DNA from: Mayamaea pseudoterrestris
Lineage: Eukaryota > Bacillariophyta > Bacillariophyceae > Sellaphorales > Sellaphoraceae
DNA: 64,000 nucleotides
Reading direction: 5' to 3'
Assembly: GCA_027923505.1 (NCBI GenBank)
Contig: BROI01000008.1
Location: 310,001 to 374,000, forward strand
Shown here piece after piece: positions 28,859 through 39,908 of this stretch. The translations under genes were made by a program, and so were the position numbers. The notes beneath the pieces are model-generated. The model did no database searches. It worked only from the letters and a program-made list of their open reading frames with translations, and was not told where the DNA came from. Every line of letters begins with the position of its first letter. The first letter of the stretch is position 1.

Positions 28859-30977
28859 ATGGCGACTGAATTCGAAATTGAAGCTCCTGCTGCTACCGCG
28901 GATGGCGATAACGAGCCGCTCTCGAAGAATGCTTTAAAGAAGAAGCTCAAGGCCGAGCAAGCTGCCAAGGCCAAAGCGGAGAAGGAAGCCAAGCGGGCGG
29001 CAGAGCTTGCGGCCAACCCCAAACAAACATCGTCAAACGCAGCAGCTGTGGAGGAGGAACTTGATCCAAGTCAGTTTAAGGCTAATCGCGAGCTCATGAT
29101 CAAGAACTTTGAAGCCGAAGGCGGCAATCCCTACCCTCACAAGTTTCACGTTGATTGGCGACTTCCCGACTACAATGCCGAGTTCGAATCCAGAACCAAG
29201 GACGGAGAGCGATTAGAGGATGTTTTGACGACAGTCGCTGGCCGCATTGTTTCCGTTCGTGGACAAGGAAAGCTGTTCTTCTACGACTTGCGGGGAGATG
29301 GCGCCAAGGTGCAAGTCATGTCTGACTTGAAAACATATGCGGATGGAGAGGATGCCTTTTACAAAATTCATCGCATTCTTCGACGCGGTGATATCGTCGG
29401 AGTCAAGGGGTACCCGGGAAAGAGCAAGAAGGGAGAGCTATCCATCTTTCCCGTGGAAATTATTCTCCTATCGCCATGTTTGCACATGCTTCCATTCGCC
29501 AAGGGCGATTCGTGCGTTGGCGGTATCACCAACATGGAGACGCGTTATCGCCAGCGATATTTGGATTTGATTGTTAATCCGGACGTTCGCAATACTTTTG
29601 AGATACGATCCAAGATTATCAATGGGATTCGCAAGTACTTGGACGAGCGTCACTTTATGGAAGTGGAAACGCCCATGATGAACATGATTCCGGGTGGAGC
29701 TGTTGCTCGGCCGTTTATTACTTACCACAATGACCTGAGCATGGATTTGTATCTTCGCATTGCGCCCGAGCTCTACTTAAAGATGCTCGTTGTCGGCGGA
29801 CTTGATCGCGTCTACGAACTTGGTCGGCAGTTTCGCAACGAAGGAATTGACTTGACGCACAATCCAGAATTCACCACACTCGAGTTTTACATGGCTTATG
29901 CCGACTATGATGATCTCATGGTCATGTGTGAAGAGCTTGTCAGTGGACTTGTCAAGAGCATTACGGGTGGATACAAAATTAAGTACTCGCCCAAGCCAGG
30001 AATGGACGAGGTTGAGATCGACTTCAGTCCTCCGTTTAAGCGCATTAGCATGATGGAAGGACTCGAGGAGGCAATGAAGACCAAGCTGCCGGCATTGGAT
30101 GATCCTGACGTTGTCACGAAGTTGACTGCCTTGATGAAGGAGCACAAATTGGAGTGCACGCCTCCTCATACGACGGCGCGACTTTTGGACACGTTTGTGG
30201 GCGAGTTTCTGGAAAACAATATTACCCATCCGACATTCATTACGGAGCAGCCACAGCTCATGAGTCCACTTGCTAAGTATCATCGGTCCAAGCCGCATTT
30301 AACGGAACGATTTGAATTGTTTGCCGCTGGTCGAGAGGTATGTAGATGAGTCTGTTTCTGCTTTGCGTTATTATTGTGCCATGTGTTGATGCACATTATA
30401 TATAATTCATGTTCTCATGACCTCGTTTCTGTAGCTGGCCAACGCGTACACCGAGTTGAATAATCCAGTGGTACAGCAGTCACTTTTTTTGGACCAAGCC
30501 AAGGCTGGCAGCGCCGGTGACGATGAAGCGATGGTCATGGACGATGCGTTTGTCACGTCGCTCGAACACGGTCTGCCACCGACGGGTGGTTTTGGTCTCG
30601 GCGTGGATCGCTTGACCATGTTCTTGGCTAACAAGAACAATATAAAGGAGGTATTGCTGTTCCCGGCAATGAAACCAACGGAGGAGCAACTGGATTTAAT
30701 CTCTAAAAGCGCGCCAAAGAAGGCCCCGTTGAAGTGCATGGGTGTCGGAACTTTTGCCGGAGTGGACCTTGCTTCAGACGAAGGCATGGCCAAGCTAAAC
30801 AATGCGCTGGCGGGCAAGACTTTTTTGTCTGGAAACTCCCCAAGTATGCAGGACGCGGAGCTGCTCAAGGTGGCTGAGACTCTCCCGCTTTCTGCCGTGA
30901 TCAAGTCGCCCAATGTTTTGTCATGGATCCAGACTTGCTCCGCAGTTGCAGTAGATGCCCGAGAACAGTGGGCGTAG
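28859..30977 (+). CDS. Lysyl-tRNA synthetase (class II, cytosolic type) with C-terminal GST-C-like extension
   Basis: Exons 28859..30337 and 30435..30977 are joined at a phase-0 97-nt intron (GTATGT...CTGTAG). The join reads [13 protein letters not shown]. The product is 673 residues. A Lys/Ala-rich N-terminal helix (residues 18-60) is typical of eukaryotic LysRS. An OB-fold anticodon domain follows ([20 protein letters not shown]). Motif 2 is in [21 protein letters not shown] and motif 3 in [14 protein letters not shown]. The last ~100 residues lie beyond the normal end and contain [20 protein letters not shown] and then a P-S-x-x-D segment. These resemble the GST-C-like domain at the start of eEF1B-beta/delta and the tails of other synthetases. 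The domain usually docks synthetases into complexes. No targeting peptide is visible. Confidence 0.93.
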
Positions 30978-31117
30978 CTTAAAAATTATCAACGTATACT
31001 TGTCGTGATGACCAATCATCATTGGCGCTTTGATGTCTGAAAGTATGTACGGTATATGACCTACCGAGGTATGTTACACTTCTATCAGTAAGTTAATACT
31101 TGCTAAAAAACGTTAAT

Positions 31118-31621
31118 TTACTGTCCAAAGGCCATGGCTTGCAAACTGCTGTACTTTTCCGCGACTGCTTGCGTAGTCACTTCAATTCCCTTGATCACCG
31201 TCTCCTTAACAGCTTTTGAAATATCCTCCGGCGAAGCGGAGTCAAACCATGCCTGATCAAATTTTATGCTCGCTGCCTCGTAGTCAGGGTTGGGGTCCAT
31301 GGGGTTGAGCGACGGCAGGCACTTGAAGACAGCCTTGACATTTCCGTCGGCAGATTCAACTTCCCACGATCCCTTGGCCAGTTCCTCGTCTAGCTGTTTC
31401 TTTTTTGTTGCAATTTCTTGCGCCTTTTTGAACATGGCAAGCTGATCCATCATACCTGGCGCTTTTGCATCGCCCTCTTTTTTGTTGCCAAACAAGTTCA
31501 AAGCTGAACTACCGGTAGTTAATGATTGATGCTGACGTTGTAAGGTCGACTGTTGGTTCAAGATGAAGGCCGAAGCTGGAGCTGCCGCTAAAAAAGCAAC
31601 CATAAAAATCAGTAACTTCAT
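31118..31621 (-). CDS. Plastid YbaB/EbfC-family protein (copy 2)
   Basis: The product is 167 residues. MKLLIFMVAFLAAAPASAFIL is a signal peptide ending in the ASAFAP-like plastid motif. The mature region has a helix (MMDQLAMFKKAQEIATKKKQ), a beta sheet (SWEVESADGNVKAVFKCLPS), and SIKFDQAWF followed by a C-terminal helix. This is the YbaB fold with a longer insert (LNPMDPNPDYEAAS) than copy 1. DNA binding at the plastid nucleoid is a reasonable inference. Sequence identity to copy 1 is low by eye, so this is an old duplication or independent retention. Divergent from the H1-like gene. Confidence 0.75.
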   Translation of the reverse strand: MKLLIFMVAFLAAAPASAFILNQQSTLQRQHQSLTTGSSALNLFGNKKEGDAKAPGMMDQLAMFKKAQEIATKKKQLDEELAKGSWEVESADGNVKAVFKCLPSLNPMDPNPDYEAASIKFDQAWFDSASPEDISKAVKETVIKGIEVTTQAVAEKYSSLQAMAFGQ

Positions 31622-31933
31622 TGCTTGAGTACTTAGTGTATGTAGCGTGCAGGTTGGGAACGGATAAATTATAAATGATAGATAATACCCCGTCGAAGAA
31701 TGAAGAGGGTTGAAAGAAGTTTTTACGTGTGCGTCCGAGTGAGTGGTTCAACACGCGCGTCGTCATGTCGCATAGTGACTCGTCATAACCGCTCCGACGA
31801 CGCAATCGGTCATCGTCAGTTCGGTCTTTATCGGTACCTCTGTCACCACGACTGGATTGCAGATTGCAGCAAACATCTCGGTGCACAACGTTTCGCAGAA
31901 TATCTGGCAGCGAGTCTTCTTTTTGTCATAATC
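31622..31933. other. Divergent promoter region
   Basis: This lies between YbaB copy 2 and the H1/H5-like gene. The plus-strand frame from ATG 31700 is open and in phase with the downstream first exon. It could therefore be an N-terminal extension, but its Cys/His-rich sequence looks non-coding. Nothing else is seen. Confidence 0.4.
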
Positions 31934-32759
31934 ATGCGGTCTGAGCGAGCCATTCGTCGACAGGACGAGCCAACAGGTGAGTTTCATCTTTGCTGCTTGG
32001 CAAATCTCCAACTACATGCAGTCGGGCAGTCCACTGTCCACTGCGAATTGCGAATTTTGCGCTAGCGGTGCTTTAGTGCTCGGTCACATTTGAAATCGAA
32101 ATGCAAAGATTAGTGGCTAAACCACGCCATTCCTCATAGATCCCATTCACCACCATGTTAACAATACCTATCGGGCAGCGATACTTACTGCGTTGGAGTC
32201 ACAGAAGGATTACCGCGATCGTTCAAACATTGATGCCATTCGTCGACACGCGCAGGATTTGTTGGAAGGGCAAACACCATGGAATGACACCTTGTTTCTA
32301 CGCACGCTTAAAGCCATTGTTAGATACGGGGAGGTTGATTTATTTGCCAACACCACCATTGAACTTTCGGCCGAGTATAAGCGAAACCGCGCGGATTCTT
32401 TCATGAAAAGGCTGAACGAAACGTTGGACGACGCGGAAGGCGCTATAAGCGTTCCTTCTGCGCCACAACCACCTCGAGCCTTGAAAGACTCACCGCCGGC
32501 TCGGCGACCAGAACATGACAAGTTTCGCATCATTCCCAAAAAGATTTACGATAAGACAATGTACGTCTTGTACATGAACTTTGAATGGAGGGCGTTGCGC
32601 GAGCCATCTCTTTCTCACACGCTATTTCGGTTGCCATATGCAGAGTTAAGAATTCTATGGATACTCATTGAGAGCTTTATGAGTTTATTTAGTGTCATGC
32701 AGGAGTATTGTGGTGTTGGACTCAGTCGCTTCTTCACTAGAGAGATGACACCCCTTTAA
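31934..32759 (+). CDS. Linker histone H1/H5-like winged-helix (H15) protein
   Basis: Exon 1 is 31934..31976 (MRSERAIRRQDEPT) and exon 2 starts at 32140. The 163-nt phase-1 intron has donor GTGAGT and acceptor CATAG. The joined protein reads DPIHHHVNNTYRAAILTALE, then helices containing NIDAIRRHAQDLL and LFLRTLKAIVRYGEVDLF, then IELSAEYKR. This order fits the H15 winged helix of linker histones: three helices plus a wing ending in Y-K/E-L-S. The C-terminal third is not the usual Lys/Ala tail. After KFRIIPKKIYDKT the unspliced frame turns hydrophobic, and a GTACGT donor lies at 32561 with a possible acceptor at 32783 (TTTACAG). Splicing there would end the protein after KTI (about 155 residues). 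As drawn, the product is 220 residues. Confidence 0.5.
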
Positions 32760-33575
32760 TCTACCGTAAGGTTTCGTTTACAGTTAACACCAAACTATGA
32801 AGAGTTAAGCTTATGTATTAAAGCATACATAAAAACTGTACAAGATTTGGGTTTTGTGTATGACATGACAGTAGTGGTGTGATTAAGAGAAAACGCACTG
32901 CTGTGAATCGATGCCATCCAGTGTATCTCAAAGGGTCCACCCTCGACTCGTATTTTTTATTCTTGATCACAAGCTTTGCTTTCCGGACAATGTCTATTAA
33001 TTAATGGTTTGCTTCCCCTTGCCCTGCCATGCTGCATCCCACTACCGTCCTATGCCGGTCGACGGTATAGTATCTGCCATGATGATCGTGTGCCTACTGC
33101 TAGCTAGGATATGAATACTGCATCGCCGAACATAATGATTGGCCAAGCTGGATTCATATGAGTCAAAAATTTATCCGAGAGAACAGAAAGAACAGACATA
33201 CGCTAGAAGGGCATATATAAACTAACGGTAGTGCGAGTTTATTTAACGGCTCCAGCTTCGCGTTGATGTTTCTCATCCGCACCAGCAAGATCCACACATC
33301 GCACACTCCACAGCAAAGCACTTGCATATCTTTCCAGCATTAGATCATAGACGACTGCTTGAGCTTGACTATCCCATTTGTATAACTTCAAACGTGCTTC
33401 GATGAATAGCTGCGAGCAAGAACTGGTCTGAAATTTGAATCGCGCAGGTGCTGGTGCTGATCAATCAACAGGAAAGACCCAAGTTCGTATTCGTCCAAAA
33501 GCTGAGCGACAAGCAACAAGCAACGCGAACGTTTATCACAAACATCCACGCTTACACAGAAAGTGCAACAACTGG
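32760..33575. other. Long intergenic region, no gene seen
   Basis: About 815 bp lie between the H1-like and receiver-like genes. The segment is AT-rich. It has a TATA-like element, ATATATAA, near 33213, about 360 bp before the downstream ATG, which suggests a long 5' UTR. No convincing frame or structural RNA was found. Confidence 0.4.
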
Positions 33576-35396
33576 ATGGAAACGCTAAGCATCTCCAAAA
33601 TTGCTGTCAGCACTTTGAATTTGCCAATGCAGCTGCCTTCTCAAATGGTTCCTATAGAGGAAAAGGAGCGGCCAAACTTTGATGATCAAGGACAAAAGAC
33701 AGTTACGCAGCCGCTCACAAGCGCACCGCCAAATCCTCTCCTGCTTGTTCGTATGAAGCAACTTAGCGAACCTTTGACTACATCGCGTCGATCCATCTTT
33801 AGCAATTTTTGGCGAGGAAGAAAGGCTTCAAAAAGCAACGAAGTGGAGCTTACTGAACCGAATGGGCAGAGCAACTCTGGAACGCCAACACCACAGTCAC
33901 CACCAGTGCCTTCCATTAGAGCTAGATCCAGATCCATTTCTGCCATTGCCAAGACTCCAGAGGACGCTAGGCTTTGTGTCGACTTCTTTTCTCCTCCGGT
34001 AGTGCGATCTGTCTTGAATCACCATGAGCACTTTTTGCCGTTGGATCGTCTCGGCCAGAACCACATGCTGCCCGTCTTGCCGTTGCCATTACGAAGATTT
34101 TACAGTGACGGTAGGAGCTCGCCGTTGCAAGGCATGTATCCGCTGTTGAAGCCGGAGTCAATTTTGAAAAGGCACTCATCGTATGGCTCGAGCAAGGCTG
34201 AGGATACACTAGCAATGTTGAAAGACACATGTCCCTGGGGTCAGATATTACAAGTTTCTACTATCACAGACTCGTCAACGTCGCTACAATCGGATACCCC
34301 TGGTATCAACGGCAGCCATAGCAGCAGTAGCGCTGCAAAACGAAGAGCCGTCTCGTTTGACCCAAGAGTGACCGTCTGTGAGTTTGAAGACTCCATTCCA
34401 CGTGACTGGTTTTCGGAGGCAGAACTGGACCGCTTTCGTGCACAGACCGTCATGCGTGCACAAGCCTACCTTATGGACCATCCGGAAATGATCCGAGCCT
34501 ACCAGCAGCCGTATCTAGATCCAATTACTGGCACGATGCGTAAGAAGGCGCTGTATTCCATGCCATGCTTGAGGTCCTCTGCAAGTGATGTCAATGGAAG
34601 AGACGATGTGAACGACGACGTCACGGAATCTGAAGGGACGCTAAATGTGCAAGATGCTGCCCAGGCCCGCCATTTGATGATGCATCATGCGCTGGAGCGG
34701 GCTGCCAAGCAACACGTCCAAGACATTCTCATTGTGGATCGCAACAATGTTTGTCTTGATCTATTTCATAGATCGCTCAAACAAATTTTTCCTCATGCAC
34801 GTATTGGGCTTGCTGACTCGGCACAAAAAGCATTAATGATGTTTCGCAGAGAGCTTATTGAAAAGAAGAAGGGATTTGATATTGTTATAGCAGAAGAGGC
34901 CCTCTACGTGCCGCCGACGAACTCGACAACACTTCCAATCACAAGGGGCAAAAGTTTAGACTCGATGACAACCAGTGCTGCTAGGCAGCAACAACTCCTG
35001 CACTCGCGCCATGCATCGCTCGAAGGATTCGTTTATGACGGTCCTGAACCTGTGCGTACTACACCAAGTAAGTCAGTTGCTCCTGTAACGGCAACAATGA
35101 CTGGTACGCAACTACTTTCTCGAGTATCGAGAGAGGCTGGGTTGCTGACTGTCACCTCCCAAACCAGTCCGCAGGGGATGTTGCGTCCAATTTCTTGCCC
35201 ATTTATTCCACTCTTGGTGGTTGTCGCTTCCCATTCCGATGGTGAAAAGAACAAGCTGCTGGAGTCTGTGGATCTTGTTTTGAGTAAGCCACCTCCATTA
35301 ATGAACGTGCAATTGAGAGACCTGATGGTGGAGACGCTGCTTGCAAAAAGAGCTGCGGCCAAATTCCGGGAGAGCAGCAACATCGATGCATCATGA
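33576..35396 (+). CDS. Receiver-like (pseudo-response-regulator) protein
   Basis: The product is 606 residues from the first ATG in frame (33576, METLSISKIAVSTLNLPM). The N-terminal 280 residues are low-complexity (Ser/Pro/Arg). Next is the block RRAVSFDPRVTVCEFEDSIP followed by DWFSEAELDRFR, a motif I recall from many diatom proteins. A receiver-like domain starts near residue 385. Beta1 is ILIVDRNNVCLDL, followed by ADSAQKALMMF and FDIVIAEEAL. After a ~95-residue Ser/Thr-rich insert come PFIPLLVVVASHSD and ESVDLVLSKPP. The Lys-Pro is kept, but the phospho-acceptor Asp position reads Glu. It may be a permanently 'on' or signal-independent receiver. No output domain is recognised. Family-level identity is moderate. 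Confidence 0.6.
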   Translation: METLSISKIAVSTLNLPMQLPSQMVPIEEKERPNFDDQGQKTVTQPLTSAPPNPLLLVRMKQLSEPLTTSRRSIFSNFWRGRKASKSNEVELTEPNGQSNSGTPTPQSPPVPSIRARSRSISAIAKTPEDARLCVDFFSPPVVRSVLNHHEHFLPLDRLGQNHMLPVLPLPLRRFYSDGRSSPLQGMYPLLKPESILKRHSSYGSSKAEDTLAMLKDTCPWGQILQVSTITDSSTSLQSDTPGINGSHSSSSAAKRRAVSFDPRVTVCEFEDSIPRDWFSEAELDRFRAQTVMRAQAYLMDHPEMIRAYQQPYLDPITGTMRKKALYSMPCLRSSASDVNGRDDVNDDVTESEGTLNVQDAAQARHLMMHHALERAAKQHVQDILIVDRNNVCLDLFHRSLKQIFPHARIGLADSAQKALMMFRRELIEKKKGFDIVIAEEALYVPPTNSTTLPITRGKSLDSMTTSAARQQQLLHSRHASLEGFVYDGPEPVRTTPSKSVAPVTATMTGTQLLSRVSREAGLLTVTSQTSPQGMLRPISCPFIPLLVVVASHSDGEKNKLLESVDLVLSKPPPLMNVQLRDLMVETLLAKRAAAKFRESSNIDAS

Positions 35397-35739
35397 GAAT
35401 ATATATGAACTAACAGTAAATGTAAGGCCAAGAAATAGACTCTGGATATACGTACAAACTAATGCTGCAAATTATATTAAACTAATTCGAGCAGCTATTT
35501 TTACAGGTCCCTTACTTCACAATAGTGTTAAGCTACCGGTAGCTACCTGTAAAGCCCGCTTGTATTCGTGAGCTCGTACCGGTAATAAATTACCGTCAGT
35601 GCGACACGACAGTGATCTCGAGCACCGCTCATTCTTTGGCAAAACTGTGCCGATCCTGTCATAGATTGACCAACGCATATTGAACTGTTCATCGTGCAAT
35701 AGTTTACCAATATCGATCAACTTGACAAATACTGTAATC
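35397..35739. other. Intergenic region with two TACCGGTA palindromes
   Basis: This should contain the receiver-like gene 3' UTR and the promoter of diaminopimelate decarboxylase. TACCGGTA occurs at 35534 (within AGCTACCGGTAGCT, a 14-bp palindrome) and again at 35577. No gene is seen. Confidence 0.5.
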
Positions 35740-37212
35740 ATGAATCTGTCTATGATTCGATCGCTGGTTCTTCTCGCTGGTGGATGTGCCTATAGCAATG
35801 CCTTTGCACCTCTGCAAACAACCCGATGGGCGGCAGGATTGACGACAATAATGTCCTCATCCACTATACTTTATTCAGGTCCACCACAAAAGAGCGTATT
35901 TCTAACTCCCGAAACAACCAAAACATGCGCCAAAGTTGCTGGAGGTACGCCACTGTACGTTTACAGTGTCGAGCAACTCACCAAGGCGGCCGACGCTTGC
36001 TTGGCCTTTCCCAACGCCTACGGCTTGACGGTACGATTTGCCATGAAAGCTTGTCCCAATGCAAGCATCTTAAAGCTCTTTAGCAGCAAGGGAATCCACG
36101 TGGATGCGAGTTCTGGATATGAGGCCCGAAGAGCCATTTACAGGGCGGGTATTCCCGCCGAGCACATTTCCTTGTCGACACAGGAGTTGCCGAAAGATTT
36201 CGCCGATCTGGTGGACATGGGAGTGAAGCTCAACGCCTGTTCAATTTCACAATTGGAGCATTTTGGCCAACGTTATGCCGGAACTGGAGCAAGGGTTGGT
36301 ATACGCATTAATCCCGGTGTTGGCAGTGGTGGGTTCTCCGCGTCTACGACGCAGTTTAGCAAGACTAACGTCGGCGGGCCTTCCAGCTCATTTGGTATCT
36401 GGCACGAGCTAGTCACGGATGGGACGGTACCAAACATTGTTGAGAAATACGGCCTGAATGTGGAGCGCATTCATACGCACATTGGATCAGGAAGTGATCC
36501 AGGCATTTGGCAGCAGGTTGCTACCAAGTCATTGTCGTTCTGCAAGACTTTTTCGACAGTGACGACGCTGAACTTGGGAGGCGGATACAAAGTGGGTAGA
36601 AATGAAGGTGAAGCAACTACCGACTTGCAGGAAATTGGAAAACCGGTCATTGAAGCATTCCGAAAGTTTGCGGCTGACGAAGGCCGGGAGCTGCGTTTGG
36701 AGATTGAGCCGGGCACATACCTCATGGCCATGTCGGGTGCATTGGTCAGCACTGTCCAAGATATTGTGCAGACAACGGGAGAAGGTGGCCACACGTTCCT
36801 CAAGCTTGATGCTGGCATGACAGATGTCCTCCGACCATCGCTATACGGCGCCATCCACCCAATCACTGTGTTGCCAGGCTCTGGTGAGACGTCTGATGTT
36901 GGAACAGAGACTGAATCAGTCGTTGTCGTTGGTCACTGCTGTGAGTCGGGCGATCTTATGACTCCTAAACCAGGCGAACCGGAGGACTTGGCTGAACGTC
37001 GATTGCGAAAGGCTTGCATCGGAGACTACCTAGTCATAGATGGCTCGGGGGCCTATTGCTCGGCCATGTCGACTAAGAACTACAATAGCTATCCCGAATC
37101 GCCCGAAGTTCTTTTGGAGGAGTCAACGGGCAAGGCGCATCTCATTCGCAAGCGTCAGTCACTTGAGCAAGTGTATCAAAACGAAATTGATGCACCCGAA
37201 GGTGTATTTTAG
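35740..37212 (+). CDS. lysA: Diaminopimelate decarboxylase, plastid
   Basis: The intronless product is 490 residues. [19 protein letters not shown] is a signal peptide and SNAFAPLQ is a textbook ASAFAP plastid motif. The enzyme removes CO2 from meso-diaminopimelate to give L-lysine, the last step of plastid lysine synthesis. It has the PLP-dependent fold III alanine-racemase barrel. The Schiff-base Lys lies in RFAMKACPN (about residue 104), followed by [35 protein letters not shown], the catalytic-Cys loop [10 protein letters not shown], and [19 protein letters not shown]. The SGDLM and GxGAY motifs support DAPDC over ornithine or arginine decarboxylase. Length and motifs look complete. Confidence 0.93.
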   Translation: MNLSMIRSLVLLAGGCAYSNAFAPLQTTRWAAGLTTIMSSSTILYSGPPQKSVFLTPETTKTCAKVAGGTPLYVYSVEQLTKAADACLAFPNAYGLTVRFAMKACPNASILKLFSSKGIHVDASSGYEARRAIYRAGIPAEHISLSTQELPKDFADLVDMGVKLNACSISQLEHFGQRYAGTGARVGIRINPGVGSGGFSASTTQFSKTNVGGPSSSFGIWHELVTDGTVPNIVEKYGLNVERIHTHIGSGSDPGIWQQVATKSLSFCKTFSTVTTLNLGGGYKVGRNEGEATTDLQEIGKPVIEAFRKFAADEGRELRLEIEPGTYLMAMSGALVSTVQDIVQTTGEGGHTFLKLDAGMTDVLRPSLYGAIHPITVLPGSGETSDVGTETESVVVVGHCCESGDLMTPKPGEPEDLAERRLRKACIGDYLVIDGSGAYCSAMSTKNYNSYPESPEVLLEESTGKAHLIRKRQSLEQVYQNEIDAPEGVF

Positions 37213-37541
37213 AGTTGTTATGATCGCTTTACAAAAAGCATTCATAGCTGTAACTGCAAGTTCAACTCCAATGGTTGTGGCAACTCGCATCCAGCTTCAT
37301 TTGTAACATGATAAGATGAATGAACACTACTTTTTACGTCGTACGTCGTAAATTACCGGTAGCTTGAGGCAGACCTACTGCGACACGCGATCTACGTCAT
37401 TGCCCCTCAGTGACATCATGTCGATGGATTCGCGCCGTCGAATCGGCCATGCCACAAACTTGGATGATTACACACAGCCAATCTACACACTGTTTGTCGA
37501 CTCTCACAGTCAGTCAAAAGATTGCCAGGGAAGCCATCAAC
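37213..37541. other. Intergenic region with TACCGGTA
   Basis: This lies between diaminopimelate decarboxylase and SRP54, same strand. It contains the repeats TTTACGTCGTACGTCGTAAA near 37332 and TACCGGTA at 37354. The in-frame extension upstream of the SRP54 ATG has no ATG of its own and is not signal-like. Confidence 0.5.
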
Positions 37542-39409
37542 ATGAATGTGGGAGCTTATTCGAGTATGACGGCTATAATTTTCATGCTGATTGCCTGTCT
37601 ACCTCTGAGTGATGCTTTTGTTGCTCCCTCATGGCAGCAGAGATTAACGTCACGAACAATAAGTATCGCTCTTCAGCGACCGCAAAATTTACCAGGAACA
37701 AGATCAAAGAGAGAAACTGGTCTCAAGAATATGATGTTTGATCAGTTAACAAATGCCATGTCCAAAATTGCCACAACTCTCAGTGGAGGCGGGAAAAAGA
37801 CCATGACGGAACAGTCCATCAAGTCGGCCCTCCGCGAAACACGACGCGCTCTTTTGGATGCTGATGTCAACATCGAAGTCGCAGATACTCTCATTGCTGG
37901 AGTACAAGCAAGAGCATTAGGACAAGAAGTGATACAGGGTGTCACGGCTGATCAACAATTCATCAAGGCCATGTATGATGAACTTGTCGACTTGTTCGGT
38001 GGAGATGCAACTAATCTTCGTGCAGCTGCAGACCCGATGGCGTCGCTGCCAGCAGCAACTCTGTCTGTCGGAACTATTGACAGTCCAGCGGTTATTCTAC
38101 TCGCTGGTTTGCAAGGAGCCGGAAAGGTAAGATCGTGTGAACAAAGTTGCTCATGACTCGGTCATGTCCGGCTACTCACTTTGTTCTCCTTTGGGTTTAG
38201 ACGACAGCTGCGGGCAAACTTGCCTTGTTTCTTAAGGAGCGAGAGGTAGACTACGATAAAGCGGCTTTGATAGAAGCTCAAAAAAGCAATGTTGACCCAA
38301 ATCGGATGCTTCCAAGCCGACTGCCGAAGCGAAATCGTAAGGTACTTCTAATTGCTGCCGATGTCTATCGGCCTGCAGCCATTCAACAGCTGCAAATTCT
38401 GGGAGAGTCGATTGGAGTTGAAGTTTATGCAGAAGGAACTGACGCGGACCCCGTCCAGCTTGTTGCCAATGGAATTGCATACGCCAAGAAAAGCCATGTT
38501 GACACCGTCATCGTGGACACGGCTGGTCGTCAGGTGATTGACGCCAAGTTGATGGGCGAACTCCAGCGCATGCAGCAAGCCGCAATGCCGGATGAAACCC
38601 TTCTTGTGGTTGATGCCATGACGGGGCAGGAAGCTGCGTCGTTGACTGCTGCCTTTGACGCCGCCGTGCCATTGACGGGAGCCATTTTAACTAAAATGGA
38701 TGGCGATTCACGCGGAGGAGCGGCGCTGAGTGTACGTGGAGTGAGCGGAAAAGCAATTAAATTTGTTGGTACGGGTGAACGAGTCGCGGATCTTGAGCCA
38801 TTCTATCCGGATCGCATGGCTAGTCGCATTCTCGGAATGGGCGATGTCGTTAGTTTAGTCGAAAAGGCAGCTGCAGAGGTATCCGATGCCGATGCAATAA
38901 AAATGGAGCAGAAGATTCGAGAGGCTAGGTTTGATTTTGACGATTTCTTGAAGCAGACGGAACTGCTTGGAAAGATGGGCAGCGTTGCTGGACTTGCAAA
39001 AATGATGCCAGGTATGGGCGGCCAAATGAACAATCAACAGCTCCGCGATGTCGAGAAACGGATAAAAGTTAACAAATCGATGATATGCAGCATGACTAAA
39101 GCCGAACGAGCAAACCCAGAACTACTTATCAAGGATAGAACTGCGCGCTCCAGGTTGATGCGAATATCTAAGGGTTCTGGAAGAACTTTGGAGGAAGCGG
39201 TAAATTTTATGAGCGAGTTTCAAAAAATGAAAACCATGATGAGTCGAATGCAAAAGCAAATGGGAGGGCAGGACCCGGCCAATCCAGTGCTTGATTCCGA
39301 TTCCGGGCAAGATATGGATGCGATGCTGGGCAACCGGGCCATGCGAAGGTTCGCCAAGAAAAGCAAAAATAAAGGAACTGGCAGGGGTTTTGGTGGAGGC
39401 TTTGGCTAA
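37542..39409 (+). CDS. Chloroplast signal recognition particle GTPase cpSRP54
   Basis: Exons 37542..38126 and 38201..39409 flank a 74-nt phase-0 intron (GTAAGA...GTTTAG) that splits the P-loop, GLQGAGK-TTAAGKLA. The product is 597 residues. MNVGAYSSMTAIIFMLIACLP is a signal peptide and SDAFVAP the plastid motif. The N domain has RRALLDADVN, and the G domain has GAGKTT, ADVYRPAAIQQL, DTAGRQ and TKMDGDSRGGAALS. The M domain is Met-rich (LGKMGSVAGLAKMMPGMGG) and is followed by a Gly-rich tail. A ~25-residue insert after the P-loop (IEAQKSNVDPNRMLPSRLPK) is not in bacterial Ffh. cpSRP54 guides plastid-synthesised and LHC proteins to the thylakoid Alb3/SecY machinery. Confidence 0.93.
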
Positions 39410-39908
39410 ATTTTTCGTGAGCGCATGCATTCATTGCCTTTGACTAGCACCTTGGTGGCCTCTGCAATAGCGTCAATTGCTGTGCATTACAAACGTAAAG
39501 TTGTAATAAAAATTTGTTGTACAGTCAGGAGCTATGTAATGCATTCACCGCCGAAAGATAAAGAAACGGACAAGTCAGTGACAGGGCACGAAAGCTCGAC
39601 GCTTGGCTCGAATGGTGAGCAATCGTTGGGTGGATGCATGTGCAGCATTCATGTAGTCCGTCACTGTGTTCAGCATTGGCGGGCGCATGGCTGGAGATAT
39701 CACTTTGATCGGTCGCCTTAAGAAGACTCGTCGTCGTCGATGCAAATAACAATTGCGCTATCGCGCCCGCTTTAAAAGGCCCAATGATATGCTGGCTACC
39801 CTTAAATGCGTTATGGGAAGGGTAGGTTGAGACACATCTAAAGCAGCCATGCTGCTAACAAACCAGCCGGACGCATTTGACTTTCACCGTAGCTGCAGTT
39901 AAAATGTA
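39410..39908. other. Intergenic region, nothing recognised
   Basis: Downstream of SRP54. Short open frames on both strands lack protein-like composition. It may be the remnant 3' flank of the decayed gene that follows on the minus strand. Confidence 0.4.

Noticed and set aside
33213-35420. Similar TATA-like text at 33213 and 35400 (ATATATAAACTAAC and ATATATGAACTAAC) as a flanking repeat
   Set aside because: Only about 13 of 14 bases match, in AT-rich context; likely chance.
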